Source: Oscillospiraceae bacterium | GTDB taxonomy: Bacteria; Bacillota; Clostridia; Oscillospirales; Ruminococcaceae | Assembly (NCBI GenBank): GCA_017547525.1 | Contig: JAFYPL010000034.1 | Span: forward strand, 1 to 50,042 | Reading direction: 5' to 3' | Length of the DNA: 50,042 bases | Shown here: one piece after another, positions 1-9,563 of the stretch | Numbering within the stretch: the first letter of the stretch is position 1 | Layout of the letters: every line of letters begins with the position of its first letter | Notes under the pieces: model-generated | The model's input: only the letters and a program-made list of their open reading frames with translations | What the model was told of the DNA's origin: nothing | Databases searched by the model: none | Program-made: the position numbers and the translations under genes

Positions 1-56
1 AGAGCAGGGGACTGAAAATCCCCGTGTCGTTGGTTCGATTCCGACCGGAGGCACCA
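1..56 (+). tRNA. tRNA-Phe (GAA), 5' end missing
   Basis: The window opens inside this tRNA. The anticodon stem pairs GGGGA (7-11) with TCCCC (19-23) around a 7-base loop whose anticodon is GAA at 14-16. The T arm pairs 29-33 with 41-45 around TTCGATT. The acceptor 3' strand is 46-52, then discriminator A and an encoded CCA at 54-56. The acceptor 5' strand and part of the D arm lie before the window. It is the first visible member of a tRNA array. Confidence 0.93.
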
Positions 57-64
57 CATAATAA

Positions 65-140
65 GCGGGTTTAGCTCATCTGGTAGAGCGCCACCTTGCC
101 AAGGTGGAGGTAGCGAGTTCGAGCCTCGTAACCCGCTCCA
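65..140 (+). tRNA. tRNA-Gly (GCC)
   Basis: This is a complete cloverleaf. The acceptor GCGGGTT (65-71) pairs with AACCCGC (130-136). The anticodon stem CCACC/GGTGG encloses loop TTGCCAA, with anticodon GCC at 98-100. CCA is encoded at 138-140. It lies 8 bases after tRNA-Phe in the same array. Confidence 0.95.
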
Positions 141-150
141 TAATATTGTT

Positions 151-225
<75 letters not shown>

Positions 226-232
226 ATAATTT

Positions 233-269
233 AAAGACAGTGGAAATTTCCACTGTCTTTTTTCTTTTA
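233..269 (+). terminator. Intrinsic terminator of the tRNA array
   Basis: A long perfect inverted repeat (AAAGACAGTGGAAA with TTTCCACTGTCTTT) is followed by a T-rich run up to 269. It lies just downstream of tRNA-Cys and separates the array from radA. Confidence 0.88.
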
Positions 270-277
270 TAAAAATA

Positions 278-306
278 TTTACAACTATCAGTTGTTGTGG
301 TAAACT
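278..306 (+). promoter_or_regulatory. Probable sigma-A promoter of radA
   Basis: The -35 TTTACA (278-283) and -10 TAAACT (301-306) are 17 bases apart, just upstream of the radA ribosome site. A short palindrome (ACAACT-ATC-AGTTGT, 281-295) lies across the -35 edge and spacer and could be a regulator site. This is inference from sequence only. Confidence 0.55.
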
Positions 307-336
307 ATATACAGTAAATTTTAAAGGATGACTGTA

Positions 337-1710
337 ATGGCTAAAGAGAAACTTAAAACCATATATGTATGCGCTAATTGTGGTGAAGTGTATCACCGCT
401 GGCAGGGGCAATGCAACTCCTGTAAAGAATGGAATACTATTACAGAAGATGTAATAGATACAGCTCCTCCATCACCAAAGCAAAACGCCAAAAATTCGGC
501 TGGAAAGGTGTCGTTTAATCAGCTGAGTGATGTAGACGCTGATGATAACAGAAACCGAATAAAGACTAATTTTGGCGAGCTGGACAGAGTGCTGGGTGGC
601 GGTATTGTACGTGGAGCCGGCATGCTCATTGGTGGTGAGCCAGGTGCAGGTAAATCTACATTGTTGCTTCAGATATGCGGAAATCTCTGCAACGACTGGA
701 ACGTGGCATATGTAAGTGGTGAAGAGTCAGTTTCGCAGATAAAACTTCGTGCTAATCGTTTAGGAATAGATGGCCGAAATATTTCCATAGCCACAGAAAC
801 AGATGTGTATGCTATTTGTCGGAGCATAGAAGAAATGAAACCTGATATTCTGGTTATAGACTCTATACAGACAATGAATTGCTCTACAATCAATTCCAGT
901 CCTGGTAGTGTAAGTCAGGTAAGAGAATGTACATCTCTTTTACTGAATACAGCAAAAAAATATGATACAGCATTATTTATAGTAGGGCATGTAAATAAAG
1001 ACGGTGCTATAGCTGGTCCAAAAGTAATGGAACATATTGTAGATACTGTTTTGTATTTTGAAGGTGATAAAACTTTACCTTACAGAATTTTACGTGCAAG
1101 TAAAAACAGATATGGATCTACAAACGAAATCGGTATGTTTGATATGTCCAGCAAAGGTATAGTTGAAATTCTCAATCCATCTATGATGCTTCTGGAAGGT
1201 AAGGGGAATAACGTAAGTGGTAGCTGTGTCACATGTATAATTGAAGGTTCTCGTCCTATTCTGACTGAAATTCAATCGCTGTCTACAAAAACTTCGTTTG
1301 GCACTCCTAGACGTGCCGCTGCAGGCATAGATTACACCAGACTTAATCTGTTGTTGGCTGTGCTTGAAAAACGTGCCGGATTTTTTACCGGAAATTCTGA
1401 CATTTATTTAAATGTTGTAGGTGGTCTTGAACTCGAAGAAACATCTATTGACCTGGCAGTTATCCTCAGTGTATTTTCAGGGCTTACTGATAAATGCATA
1501 CCGGATGATGTTGTGGTCTTTGGTGAAGTTGGACTTGCTGGTGAAGTTAGAAATGTGACAAATACAGATTTACGACTGAAGGAAATACAACGTCTTGGAT
1601 TCAAAAAGGTTATTATTCCGTCACAAAGCGTACGTCAGATAGACAAAAAAGACTATGCACTGGAAATATACGGCGTGGACAACGTGCTGCAGGCTATACA
1701 TCTTATATAA
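337..1710 (+). CDS. radA: DNA repair protein RadA
   Basis: RadA (Sms) is a RecA-like branch-migration ATPase that processes recombination intermediates in the cytoplasm. From the N-terminus it shows a four-cysteine zinc finger (CANCG then CNSC, about residues 12-29), Walker A GEPGAGKS (about 100-107), the RadA-specific KNRYG motif (about 256-260), and a C-terminal Lon-like domain. An in-frame ATG at 328 exists, but the ribosome site AAAGGA (323-328) overlaps it and sits 8 bases before the ATG at 337. The start is therefore placed at 337, which gives the usual N-terminus MAKEKLKT and 457 residues. It has its own promoter and is the first of several repair genes in the window. Confidence 0.96.
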   Translation: MAKEKLKTIYVCANCGEVYHRWQGQCNSCKEWNTITEDVIDTAPPSPKQNAKNSAGKVSFNQLSDVDADDNRNRIKTNFGELDRVLGGGIVRGAGMLIGGEPGAGKSTLLLQICGNLCNDWNVAYVSGEESVSQIKLRANRLGIDGRNISIATETDVYAICRSIEEMKPDILVIDSIQTMNCSTINSSPGSVSQVRECTSLLLNTAKKYDTALFIVGHVNKDGAIAGPKVMEHIVDTVLYFEGDKTLPYRILRASKNRYGSTNEIGMFDMSSKGIVEILNPSMMLLEGKGNNVSGSCVTCIIEGSRPILTEIQSLSTKTSFGTPRRAAAGIDYTRLNLLLAVLEKRAGFFTGNSDIYLNVVGGLELEETSIDLAVILSVFSGLTDKCIPDDVVVFGEVGLAGEVRNVTNTDLRLKEIQRLGFKKVIIPSQSVRQIDKKDYALEIYGVDNVLQAIHLI

Positions 1711-1717
1711 AATGATT

Positions 1718-1764
1718 AAAGGCTCTTTTTCTTATCCATAATAACGGAAAGAAAAGGAGCCTTT
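1718..1764 (+). promoter_or_regulatory. Long hairpin enclosing the next gene's ribosome site
   Basis: A 16-base-pair stem (1718-1733 with 1749-1764, one G-T wobble) encloses a 15-base loop. The 3' arm contains the Shine-Dalgarno AGGAG (1755-1759) of the gene starting at 1769. The element lies directly after radA and lacks a T run after the stem, so it is a poor canonical terminator. It is better placed to hide the ribosome site or set RNA stability. Termination in either direction remains possible. Confidence 0.7.
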
Positions 1765-1768
1765 CTGT

Positions 1769-2722
1769 ATGAGTAAAATAAAAGTAATTTTGCTGATTCT
1801 GCTAATATCAACCTTTATTGGCATATCAGTAAATCTCAATAAAATTAAATTTGCCAATGCCACAACGCTGAAAAAAATAGAGTACGTAAACGATATAAAT
1901 GTAGTAGGGGAATTTGAAAGCCTTAATAAAACACAAATAAAGCTATCATACCCCATAATTGTAAAAGAAATATACGTAAATGAAAACGAATATATAAATC
2001 AGGGACAGGCTATTTTCAGTATAGATATAGATAAGATGCAATCAGTTTTAAATGGAAATATTACATCAGAAGTGGCTAATCAGCTCTCTGGTATAAACAT
2101 TGCAGAAGTAAATGATAATAAAATTCTCAGTTATATTGCAGACGATACCATATATTCGCCTGTAAATGGTATTATAACCGAACATAATCTTTATGAAGGG
2201 GCTGTTATTCTTAAAAACAATAACATAGTTACTTTGTCCGATACTGATACGCTTTACGCAAAATTTTCTTTGTCTCAACAGGATTTTGGTAAAGTAAAAG
2301 TAGGTGATACCGTAATCATCAAAAGCGCTGCATTTCCTGAAAAAATATACTATGGAGAAATTTCAGACAAAAATGCAGTCGTAAGAAAACAGGTAAGTGT
2401 TACAGGTACAAATGTGGTAATAGATGTATTTGCGGAAATAAAAAATCCAGATGATAACATTACAGAAGGTTTACAGCTAAGCGGTAAGATTACGGCAGAT
2501 AAAAATGAAGTAAAAAATATGCTTGAACACCGTTATATAAATCAGGATTCAGGTGGAGAATTTGTATTTGTTTTAAAAAATGGTTCAGCAGAAAAAACGT
2601 ATGTAACCTGTGGTGTCGAAAACACAGATTATACAGAAATACTTACACATTTTGGTAATGATACAATATTTCTTGATGGAAATTTAAAATCTGGTGACAG
2701 GGTAATTATTGCAAATGAATAG
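1769..2722 (+). CDS. Membrane-fusion (HlyD/RND-adaptor-like) protein
   Basis: This is a periplasmic-adaptor-type protein, the partner of an ABC-type export permease. It has one N-terminal membrane anchor (about residues 4-22) and no lipobox. It then has two half-lipoyl (barrel-sandwich) segments around EIYVNENEYINQGQ and IYSPVNGIITEHNLYEG, separated by only a short segment rather than a long coiled-coil hairpin. A beta-barrel domain and a C-terminal membrane-proximal domain follow. At 317 residues it is short for the family. It overlaps the permease gene by 14 bases, so the two are translationally linked. The substrate is unknown. Its ribosome site is buried in the hairpin at 1718-1764. Codon use is AT-rich with many ATA codons. 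Confidence 0.75.
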   Translation: MSKIKVILLILLISTFIGISVNLNKIKFANATTLKKIEYVNDINVVGEFESLNKTQIKLSYPIIVKEIYVNENEYINQGQAIFSIDIDKMQSVLNGNITSEVANQLSGINIAEVNDNKILSYIADDTIYSPVNGIITEHNLYEGAVILKNNNIVTLSDTDTLYAKFSLSQQDFGKVKVGDTVIIKSAAFPEKIYYGEISDKNAVVRKQVSVTGTNVVIDVFAEIKNPDDNITEGLQLSGKITADKNEVKNMLEHRYINQDSGGEFVFVLKNGSAEKTYVTCGVENTDYTEILTHFGNDTIFLDGNLKSGDRVIIANE

Positions 2723-3893
2723 TGTAAACCTATATAAACTACAAAAAATCATGAAACCATATAATACGGCAATTCTTTCAGTTTTTATAGCTGTTTTTTC
2801 TGTATGCATTGTATCCCTGATTTCTATGGCTGGAAAATATGAAATTAAACGTGAACTGGATGGAATCGGACTGAATGGTATATCTGTAACCGCATATAAC
2901 TCTTTTAATGAGAATATCACTGATACCGGGTTGTATAATCTATTAGATGAATGCGATGAAGTGGAGTCACTTACCCCTGTGTTATTTGATTATGGAGAAA
3001 TTATATTTGCAAACGGATTCAAATCACAAAGTATGTGCTGGGGTATTTCACCGTCTGCTGAGGATATAGTAAATCTTGAAACAGTATCCGGCAGAATGCT
3101 GGTAGATGCAGATATAAATTCCACAGGGTTTGTTTGTCTTATAGATGAAAACTTGGCTATGGAATCTTATAAAAGAAGTGATATTTGTGGAAAGTATATA
3201 CAATTACTTACAAATAATGGAGTATTTGATCTCGAGATAATCGGCACTGTAAATAAAAGCAGTTCTGTTCTTAATAGTATGTCTGGTGATGTAATACCAA
3301 ATTTTGTATATATACCATACACAACAATGGAAAAGATATATCAGAAAACAAATCTGGAGCAGATATTAATCAATGTTTCAGATAACGAAATAACAGAAAA
3401 TATCATAGTAGATTATATTATAAACAATAGTCAGAATTACGATAATATTAAACTTAAGGTAACTAATCTTAATAACCAGCGTGAAAATATAGATGATATA
3501 GTGGAAATAGCTTTTCTGGCACTGTTTTTAGTCGGATATGTAGCTTTAATCGTATGTAGCATATCTGTAGCAGCAAGTGTGAATACAGCTATAATAAATA
3601 AGAGACATGATATAGGTATAAAAATCAGCTTAGGTGCCCGAAAGTGGGACATCGTATCTGAATTTTTATTATATTCTTTTATAGCATGTGTAATTGGTAT
3701 CACTGCGGGAATTTCACGGGGAACACTCACGTTATACGTTGTAAATTTATTATTAGATAAAAATTATATTTTTGATTTCAGATTGCTAATAGTCGGATTA
3801 TCTGCTACAATTCTTTTAACTATAATATTCAGCATTTATCCCAGCAGAAAAGCAGCTGGAATGGTGCCCGTTGAAGCTTTGAACAGGGAATAG
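2709..3893 (+). CDS. FtsX/MacB-type ABC transporter permease
   Basis: The topology is that of a MacB/FtsX permease: one N-terminal membrane helix (about 17-37), a large extracytoplasmic domain of about 220 residues, and three C-terminal helices (about 262-290, 318-342, 360-385). The cytoplasmic loop has the family pattern KRHDIGIKISLGARKWDI. The start is probably the TTG at 2709, because AGGG (2699-2702) is 6 bases upstream. The ATG at 2715 is an alternative. With the adaptor at 1769 it would form an envelope export or mechanotransmission complex, but I see no ABC ATPase next to it, so the motor must be encoded elsewhere or be shared. The substrate is not predictable from sequence. Confidence 0.72.
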   Translation: MQMNSVNLYKLQKIMKPYNTAILSVFIAVFSVCIVSLISMAGKYEIKRELDGIGLNGISVTAYNSFNENITDTGLYNLLDECDEVESLTPVLFDYGEIIFANGFKSQSMCWGISPSAEDIVNLETVSGRMLVDADINSTGFVCLIDENLAMESYKRSDICGKYIQLLTNNGVFDLEIIGTVNKSSSVLNSMSGDVIPNFVYIPYTTMEKIYQKTNLEQILINVSDNEITENIIVDYIINNSQNYDNIKLKVTNLNNQRENIDDIVEIAFLALFLVGYVALIVCSISVAASVNTAIINKRHDIGIKISLGARKWDIVSEFLLYSFIACVIGITAGISRGTLTLYVVNLLLDKNYIFDFRLLIVGLSATILLTIIFSIYPSRKAAGMVPVEALNRE

Positions 3894-3896
3894 CAA

Positions 3897-4574
3897 ATGA
3901 AAAAATGCATTATTAATTTTGAAGATAAAGATATAATCGAAAAAATGAGGGAACTGGGGTATGACTGTATACCAGTTATTAAATCTGATTGTGTCAGCGG
4001 GCCAATATCGCAGCATAGCGATGTTTTATATCTGAAAACAGATAATAACGAAATTATAGTTTCTGCCTGTCAGAAGCCAAATTTCCGTTATCTGGAAGAG
4101 TCTGGATATCATATAGTGGTATGTGATATTCTCAAACCAGGATATAGAACAGAATCATGGCTGAATTTTATAGTTAATAATGACTACATTATCTATAATC
4201 CTGAAACCGCATATAAAATAATTGTAGATAAAAATAAAATAGTTGTAAAGCAGGGCTATACCAGATGCTCAACAATATGTGTAAACAGTAGAGCATATAT
4301 AACTGATGATGAAAATATTTTTAATACCTTGTTAAAAAATAATTTGGATTGTCTTAAAATAGAAAAAGGTGATATAAAACTGGAAGGATATGACTACGGA
4401 TTTATTGGTGGGGCATCTGTAAAACTGAATGACAATGAAATATTATTTTTTGGTGATTTAAAAAATAAAAAGGATAAATCAAATGTTATCAGCTTTTTGA
4501 AAAAGTATAATGTAAAACCAATATTTATAGAAAATAAAGAAATGCACGATATAGGTTCGGTATTGATTTTATAA
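3897..4574 (+). CDS. GME-fold-like protein (resembles DUF6873)
   Basis: This 225-residue soluble protein matches my memory of the clostridial DUF6873 family, described as having the fold of guanidine-group-modifying enzymes (penteins). Recognisable segments are QGYTRCSTICVN (119-130), GFIGGASVKL (168-177), FFGD (184-187) and the C-terminal HDIGSVL (217-223). Candidate catalytic residues by analogy are Cys124 or Cys128 and His217, but I cannot confirm them. No activity is established for the family that I know of. It starts 3 bases after the permease stop with its own AGGGA ribosome site, so it is the third gene of the envelope cluster. Composition is AT-rich like its two upstream neighbours. 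Confidence 0.6.
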   Translation: MKKCIINFEDKDIIEKMRELGYDCIPVIKSDCVSGPISQHSDVLYLKTDNNEIIVSACQKPNFRYLEESGYHIVVCDILKPGYRTESWLNFIVNNDYIIYNPETAYKIIVDKNKIVVKQGYTRCSTICVNSRAYITDDENIFNTLLKNNLDCLKIEKGDIKLEGYDYGFIGGASVKLNDNEILFFGDLKNKKDKSNVISFLKKYNVKPIFIENKEMHDIGSVLIL

Positions 4575-4583
4575 GGATATCAA

Positions 4584-4613
4584 TTGACATAGCACGGGGT
4601 ACCGTGCTATAAT
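4584..4613 (+). promoter_or_regulatory. Near-consensus promoter with palindromic operator in the spacer
   Basis: TTGACA (4584-4589) and TATAAT (4608-4613) are both perfect consensus hexamers, 18 bases apart. A palindrome with 9-base arms, ATAGCACGG (4589-4597) and CCGTGCTAT (4602-4610) around GGTA, fills the spacer and touches both hexamers. A protein bound there would block polymerase, or could act like a MerR-type spacer-distorting activator. The palindrome could also be a weak terminator for the gene ending at 4574. The promoter faces the recombinase gene at 4792, leaving a leader of about 170 bases. Confidence 0.8.
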
Positions 4614-4625
4614 TTATTTGAAATT

Positions 4626-4653
4626 ATTTCGCTAAATAAAAATTTAGTGAAAT
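4626..4653 (+). promoter_or_regulatory. Hairpin at the start of the xerD leader
   Basis: The arms ATTTCGCTAAAT (4626-4637) and ATTTAGTGAAAT (4642-4653) pair over 12 bases with one G-T wobble around a 4-base loop. It would form near the 5' end of the transcript made from the promoter at 4584-4613, so RNA stabilisation is one possible role. The rest of the leader, 4654-4780, is AT-rich and I see no open frame or other structure in it. Confidence 0.5.
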
Positions 4654-4791
4654 ATAGGGTAGTAAAAAATGCGCTTTTAGCCAATTTGACCTGTTGTTTG
4701 ATATTTATTTAAATCATTATTAATGTATTATTTAATATATATATTTTTTAATTAAAATATTTCATTATTATATTTAATCTGGAGATTTTTT

Positions 4792-5796
4792 ATGGCTAAC
4801 ACTAAACCTGTTATTTATTCTGATTACTCTGACAGTCCGCAGTTTCTGAAAGAATTTCTTTATTATATGCAAACCATTAAAGGATTATCTGTAAGATCTG
4901 TTGAGTCTTATTATATTGATCTTAAACTGTTTTTCCGTTATGTTTTGCAAAAACGTAATGGTCACATTGATAATGATAAAATCAGTGAAATATCTATAAT
5001 TAATCTGGATATTGAATTTTTGTCAAATATTTCTCAATCTGATGTTCTTGATTTTTTATTTTTTGTAATGAACGAACGCGGTAATTCCGCTGCTGCCAGA
5101 GCAAGAAAATTAAGCAGTCTCCGTGGCTTTTTCAAGTACATGACTAAAAAAACCAATCAGCTTGAATTTAATCCTACTGAAAATATCGAACTACCGCAAA
5201 ACAAAAAACGCCTGCCAAAATATCTTACTTTGGAACAGAGCGTTGATTTGCTTGCTAATATAGAAACTTCTTTTACCAGTCGTGATTTCTGTATCATAAT
5301 GCTTTTTATTAACTGCGGTATGCGTTTATCAGAACTGACTGGAATTGACCTTAAAGATATTCGTGATGATACTTTAAGAATCATAGGCAAAGGTAATAAA
5401 GAGCGCACTGTTTATCTGAACAGCGCATGTATGCGGGCTCTTGACGATTATATAAAAGAAAGAAATACTATTGTTTCTCCTGTTACTGAACCAGCTTTGT
5501 TTATATCAAAGACCCGTAAAAACAGACTTTCTACACGCAGCATCCAGCTGGTAGTTGAACGCTGTCTTAAACTTGCCGGCCTTGATGGTCAGGGCTACTC
5601 TGCCCACAAACTTCGTCATACTGCAGCAACATTACTGTACCGCTCTGGCGGAGCTGATATGTTGGCACTGAAAGAAATTCTTGGCCATGAACATGTGTCT
5701 ACAACAGAGATTTACACCCATATTTCAGACGAAGAACTTAAAAAAGCGGCTAAATCTTCCCCACTTTCAAATTTTAAAAAATCAAAAAAAGAATAA
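4792..5796 (+). CDS. xerD: XerD-type tyrosine recombinase
   Basis: This is a site-specific recombinase of the kind that resolves chromosome dimers at dif near the terminus. It has an N-terminal SAM-like core-binding domain (about 15-120) and a C-terminal catalytic domain. The catalytic set is complete: Arg178 in CGMRLSEL, Lys200 in GKGNKER, His272 and Arg275 in AHKLRH, His299 in LGHEH, and Tyr308 in IYTH. At 334 residues it is longer than the usual 295-300; the extra length is an insertion at about residues 55-80 of the core-binding domain. The ribosome site GGAG is 7 bases before the ATG. There are no phage or integron genes nearby, so a housekeeping role is likelier than an integrase role. 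XerC and XerD cannot be told apart here. Confidence 0.85.
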   Translation: MANTKPVIYSDYSDSPQFLKEFLYYMQTIKGLSVRSVESYYIDLKLFFRYVLQKRNGHIDNDKISEISIINLDIEFLSNISQSDVLDFLFFVMNERGNSAAARARKLSSLRGFFKYMTKKTNQLEFNPTENIELPQNKKRLPKYLTLEQSVDLLANIETSFTSRDFCIIMLFINCGMRLSELTGIDLKDIRDDTLRIIGKGNKERTVYLNSACMRALDDYIKERNTIVSPVTEPALFISKTRKNRLSTRSIQLVVERCLKLAGLDGQGYSAHKLRHTAATLLYRSGGADMLALKEILGHEHVSTTEIYTHISDEELKKAAKSSPLSNFKKSKKE

Positions 5797-5808
5797 AGAC
5801 TTTACGTT

Positions 5809-6381
5809 TTATCCTATGAGATTCTGCAGAATATTTTTTATTAAAAAGTCTATCCGGTAAATTGTAATAACAGATAAAATGTATATAAAAACCGTACGTT
5901 TATCTCTTTTCTTGTCTTCCCTGTCCCTTAATATATCGTATATAAGTATACTACAATATATAAGAAATATAAAAGAGGCTGCCGTATTACGAAGAATATA
6001 ATCACATGTCAGAGAAAACAAACCCAAGCCGGATACGTAATCGTTTGATATTATCGCTCCGTTCTGCAACGATATAACAAATGGAAGGCATATGCACAAA
6101 CCTCTGAGTATACCAGAATATTTTATCAGTAAAGCAATAAGAAAAAATATAATATCACGTATTAAAAACGTTTTAAAACGACGGAAATCGCCATTATATG
6201 CGGTTATAGATGAATCTGTAACACCAGTTACACTTTTTACAAAATCCAAATTTAGTGCGTTTTTAATTGTCATATAACATCCCGCTGACAATCCTAAAAA
6301 ATAGACAATAATAATTATGAAAAAAATGATATTTTTATAATTATATCTAATATGTTTGTTTTTTGCAGGTTTTCTTATCAT
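5809..6381 (-). CDS. Small polytopic membrane protein, function unknown
   Basis: This 190-residue protein has a basic N-terminus, a first membrane helix (about 17-38), an extracytoplasmic stretch, then three or four more helices and a basic cytoplasmic segment (DREDKKRDKR) before the last helix. Overall shape and length resemble SpoIIM, and spoIIM neighbours xerD in Bacillus, but I see no diagnostic SpoIIM residues, so this is only a suggestion. It lies 23 bases downstream of the TIGR04086-like gene on the same strand and converges with xerD. A weak AGGA lies 11 bases upstream of the ATG. Confidence 0.5.
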   Translation of the reverse strand: MIRKPAKNKHIRYNYKNIIFFIIIIVYFLGLSAGCYMTIKNALNLDFVKSVTGVTDSSITAYNGDFRRFKTFLIRDIIFFLIALLIKYSGILRGLCICLPFVISLQNGAIISNDYVSGLGLFSLTCDYILRNTAASFIFLIYCSILIYDILRDREDKKRDKRTVFIYILSVITIYRIDFLIKNILQNLIG

Positions 6382-6404
6382 TATTTATACTTTCCTATAC
6401 TGTA

Positions 6405-6797
6405 TTATATATTTACTCCCAGTATTCCTCCAAGAGTACCCGCCAGTATGCAAGCAAAAATTTTACTGAAAAATATTCCTGTAAATACCATACTATTATG
6501 ATATATCGCTAATGTAATTACAATAACAGAAAATATAATACCTGTAGAAAAGCCAATAGCTATTCCCTTTTCTTTTTGAACTTTTGCGAGTAAAAAACTA
6601 TCTATAAAAGATGAAAGTGTAAGAAGAATAGTAGTAAGTGGCACCAGAATATACTCCGGCGTATCAATACTGGTTATCATAAATGCTGTTATACATAATA
6701 AAAATCCCAGAGTGGCAAAGCATATTATTATATAACCAACTATATGCAATATTTTTTTCTGAATTGAACTGAATGAAAAACTGAATTTATGCAACAA
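6405..6797 (-). CDS. TIGR04086-like four-helix membrane protein
   Basis: This 130-residue protein has four hydrophobic helices and ends in AGTLGGILGVNI. It resembles the TIGR04086 (YrzE-like) family, which often sits beside yajC in Clostridia, as here. Its function is unknown. The only plausible start in frame is a TTG at 6795-6797, which lies inside the T run of the yajC terminator, and no Shine-Dalgarno is visible before it. Translation would therefore depend on read-through transcripts or on an internal start that I cannot identify. Confidence 0.68.
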   Translation of the reverse strand: MLHKFSFSFSSIQKKILHIVGYIIICFATLGFLLCITAFMITSIDTPEYILVPLTTILLTLSSFIDSFLLAKVQKEKGIAIGFSTGIIFSVIVITLAIYHNSMVFTGIFFSKIFACILAGTLGGILGVNI

Positions 6798-6840
6798 AAA
6801 AACACCCCCATCGAATAGTACATTCTATTCCAAGGGGTGT
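6795..6840 (-). terminator. Intrinsic terminator after yajC
   Basis: Read on the minus strand, ACACCCC pairs with GGGGTGT, with further pairing inside (GGAATAG with CTATTC), and a run of seven T follows. It lies 24 bases after the yajC stop. The T run overlaps the TTG start of the downstream membrane-protein gene. Confidence 0.85.
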
Positions 6841-6863
6841 AATTTTATAACTATAATTGATGA

Positions 6864-7175
6864 TTATTCAACGTCAAGTTTTTCAACTTCAGAAATTGCC
6901 CATCTTTTCAGACGCATTTTGGAAGAAGCAGATTCGATAACAACTGTATCTTCTTTGATGCTGATGATACGACCTACAACACCGCCAGCTGTTACTACGC
7001 CATCACCGATTTCCAGACCGTTACGCATATCTGTCAGTTTCTTTTCTCTCTTTTTCTGTGGAGAAATGAGCATGAAGTACATAACAACCAGAACTACAAC
7101 GAATGGCATTGTGTTAGAAATAAGGATAGACAGTACAGATGTTTCAGCTGCAGCTGTTTCTAATAAAAAGAACAT
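6864..7175 (-). CDS. yajC: Preprotein translocase subunit YajC
   Basis: YajC is the accessory subunit of the SecDF-YajC complex in the membrane. The protein has one N-terminal helix (about residues 13-36) with the typical exit PQKKREKK and a small cytoplasmic domain (GDGVVTAGGVVGRI). A GTG lies 9 bases upstream in frame, but AGGAGG (7184-7189) is spaced 8 bases from the ATG at 7175, which decides the start and gives 103 residues. It has its own promoter at 7205-7233 and terminator at 6795-6840, so it can be expressed apart from tgt-queA. No secD or secF is visible in this window. Confidence 0.93.
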   Translation of the reverse strand: MFFLLETAAAETSVLSILISNTMPFVVVLVVMYFMLISPQKKREKKLTDMRNGLEIGDGVVTAGGVVGRIISIKEDTVVIESASSKMRLKRWAISEVEKLDVE

Positions 7176-7204
7176 GGTATTCACCTCCTAATAAACTAAA
7201 TTTA

Positions 7205-7233
7205 AATATAACATAAATCTGGAGATATTGCAA
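7205..7233 (-). promoter_or_regulatory. Promoter of yajC
   Basis: On the minus strand, TTGCAA (7228-7233) and TATATT (7205-7210) are 17 bases apart and end 15 bases before the ribosome site. The promoter begins 5 bases after the tgt stop, so no tgt terminator fits in between. Confidence 0.75.
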
Positions 7234-7237
7234 TAAT

Positions 7238-9423
<2,186 letters not shown>

Positions 9424-9459
9424 TTTAAACCTCATATTTTGTTTAAATATAACTAATTA

Positions 9460-9488
9460 ATTATAGTATAATTGTACAATTTTTTCAA
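9460..9488 (-). promoter_or_regulatory. Promoter of queA-tgt
   Basis: Minus-strand TTGAAA (9483-9488) and TATAAT (9460-9465) are 17 bases apart, about 27 bases before the queA ribosome site. It is divergent from the promoter at 9507-9535. Confidence 0.78.
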
Positions 9489-9506
9489 GCGTTTATCTTT
9501 TTTATA

Positions 9507-9535
9507 TTGAACAAAATATTTATTTAGAGTAAAAT
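9507..9535 (+). promoter_or_regulatory. Promoter of the CapA-like lipoprotein gene
   Basis: TTGAAC (9507-9512) and TAAAAT (9530-9535) are 17 bases apart. The gene start is 28 bases downstream. Confidence 0.7.
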
Positions 9536-9563
9536 GTACTTATAAAATTCAGAGGAAAAATAT

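Noticed and set aside
4792-5796. Recombinase as an integrase of a mobile element
   Set aside because: No phage, cargo or attachment repeats are nearby; neighbours are housekeeping genes and its sequence fits XerC/XerD.
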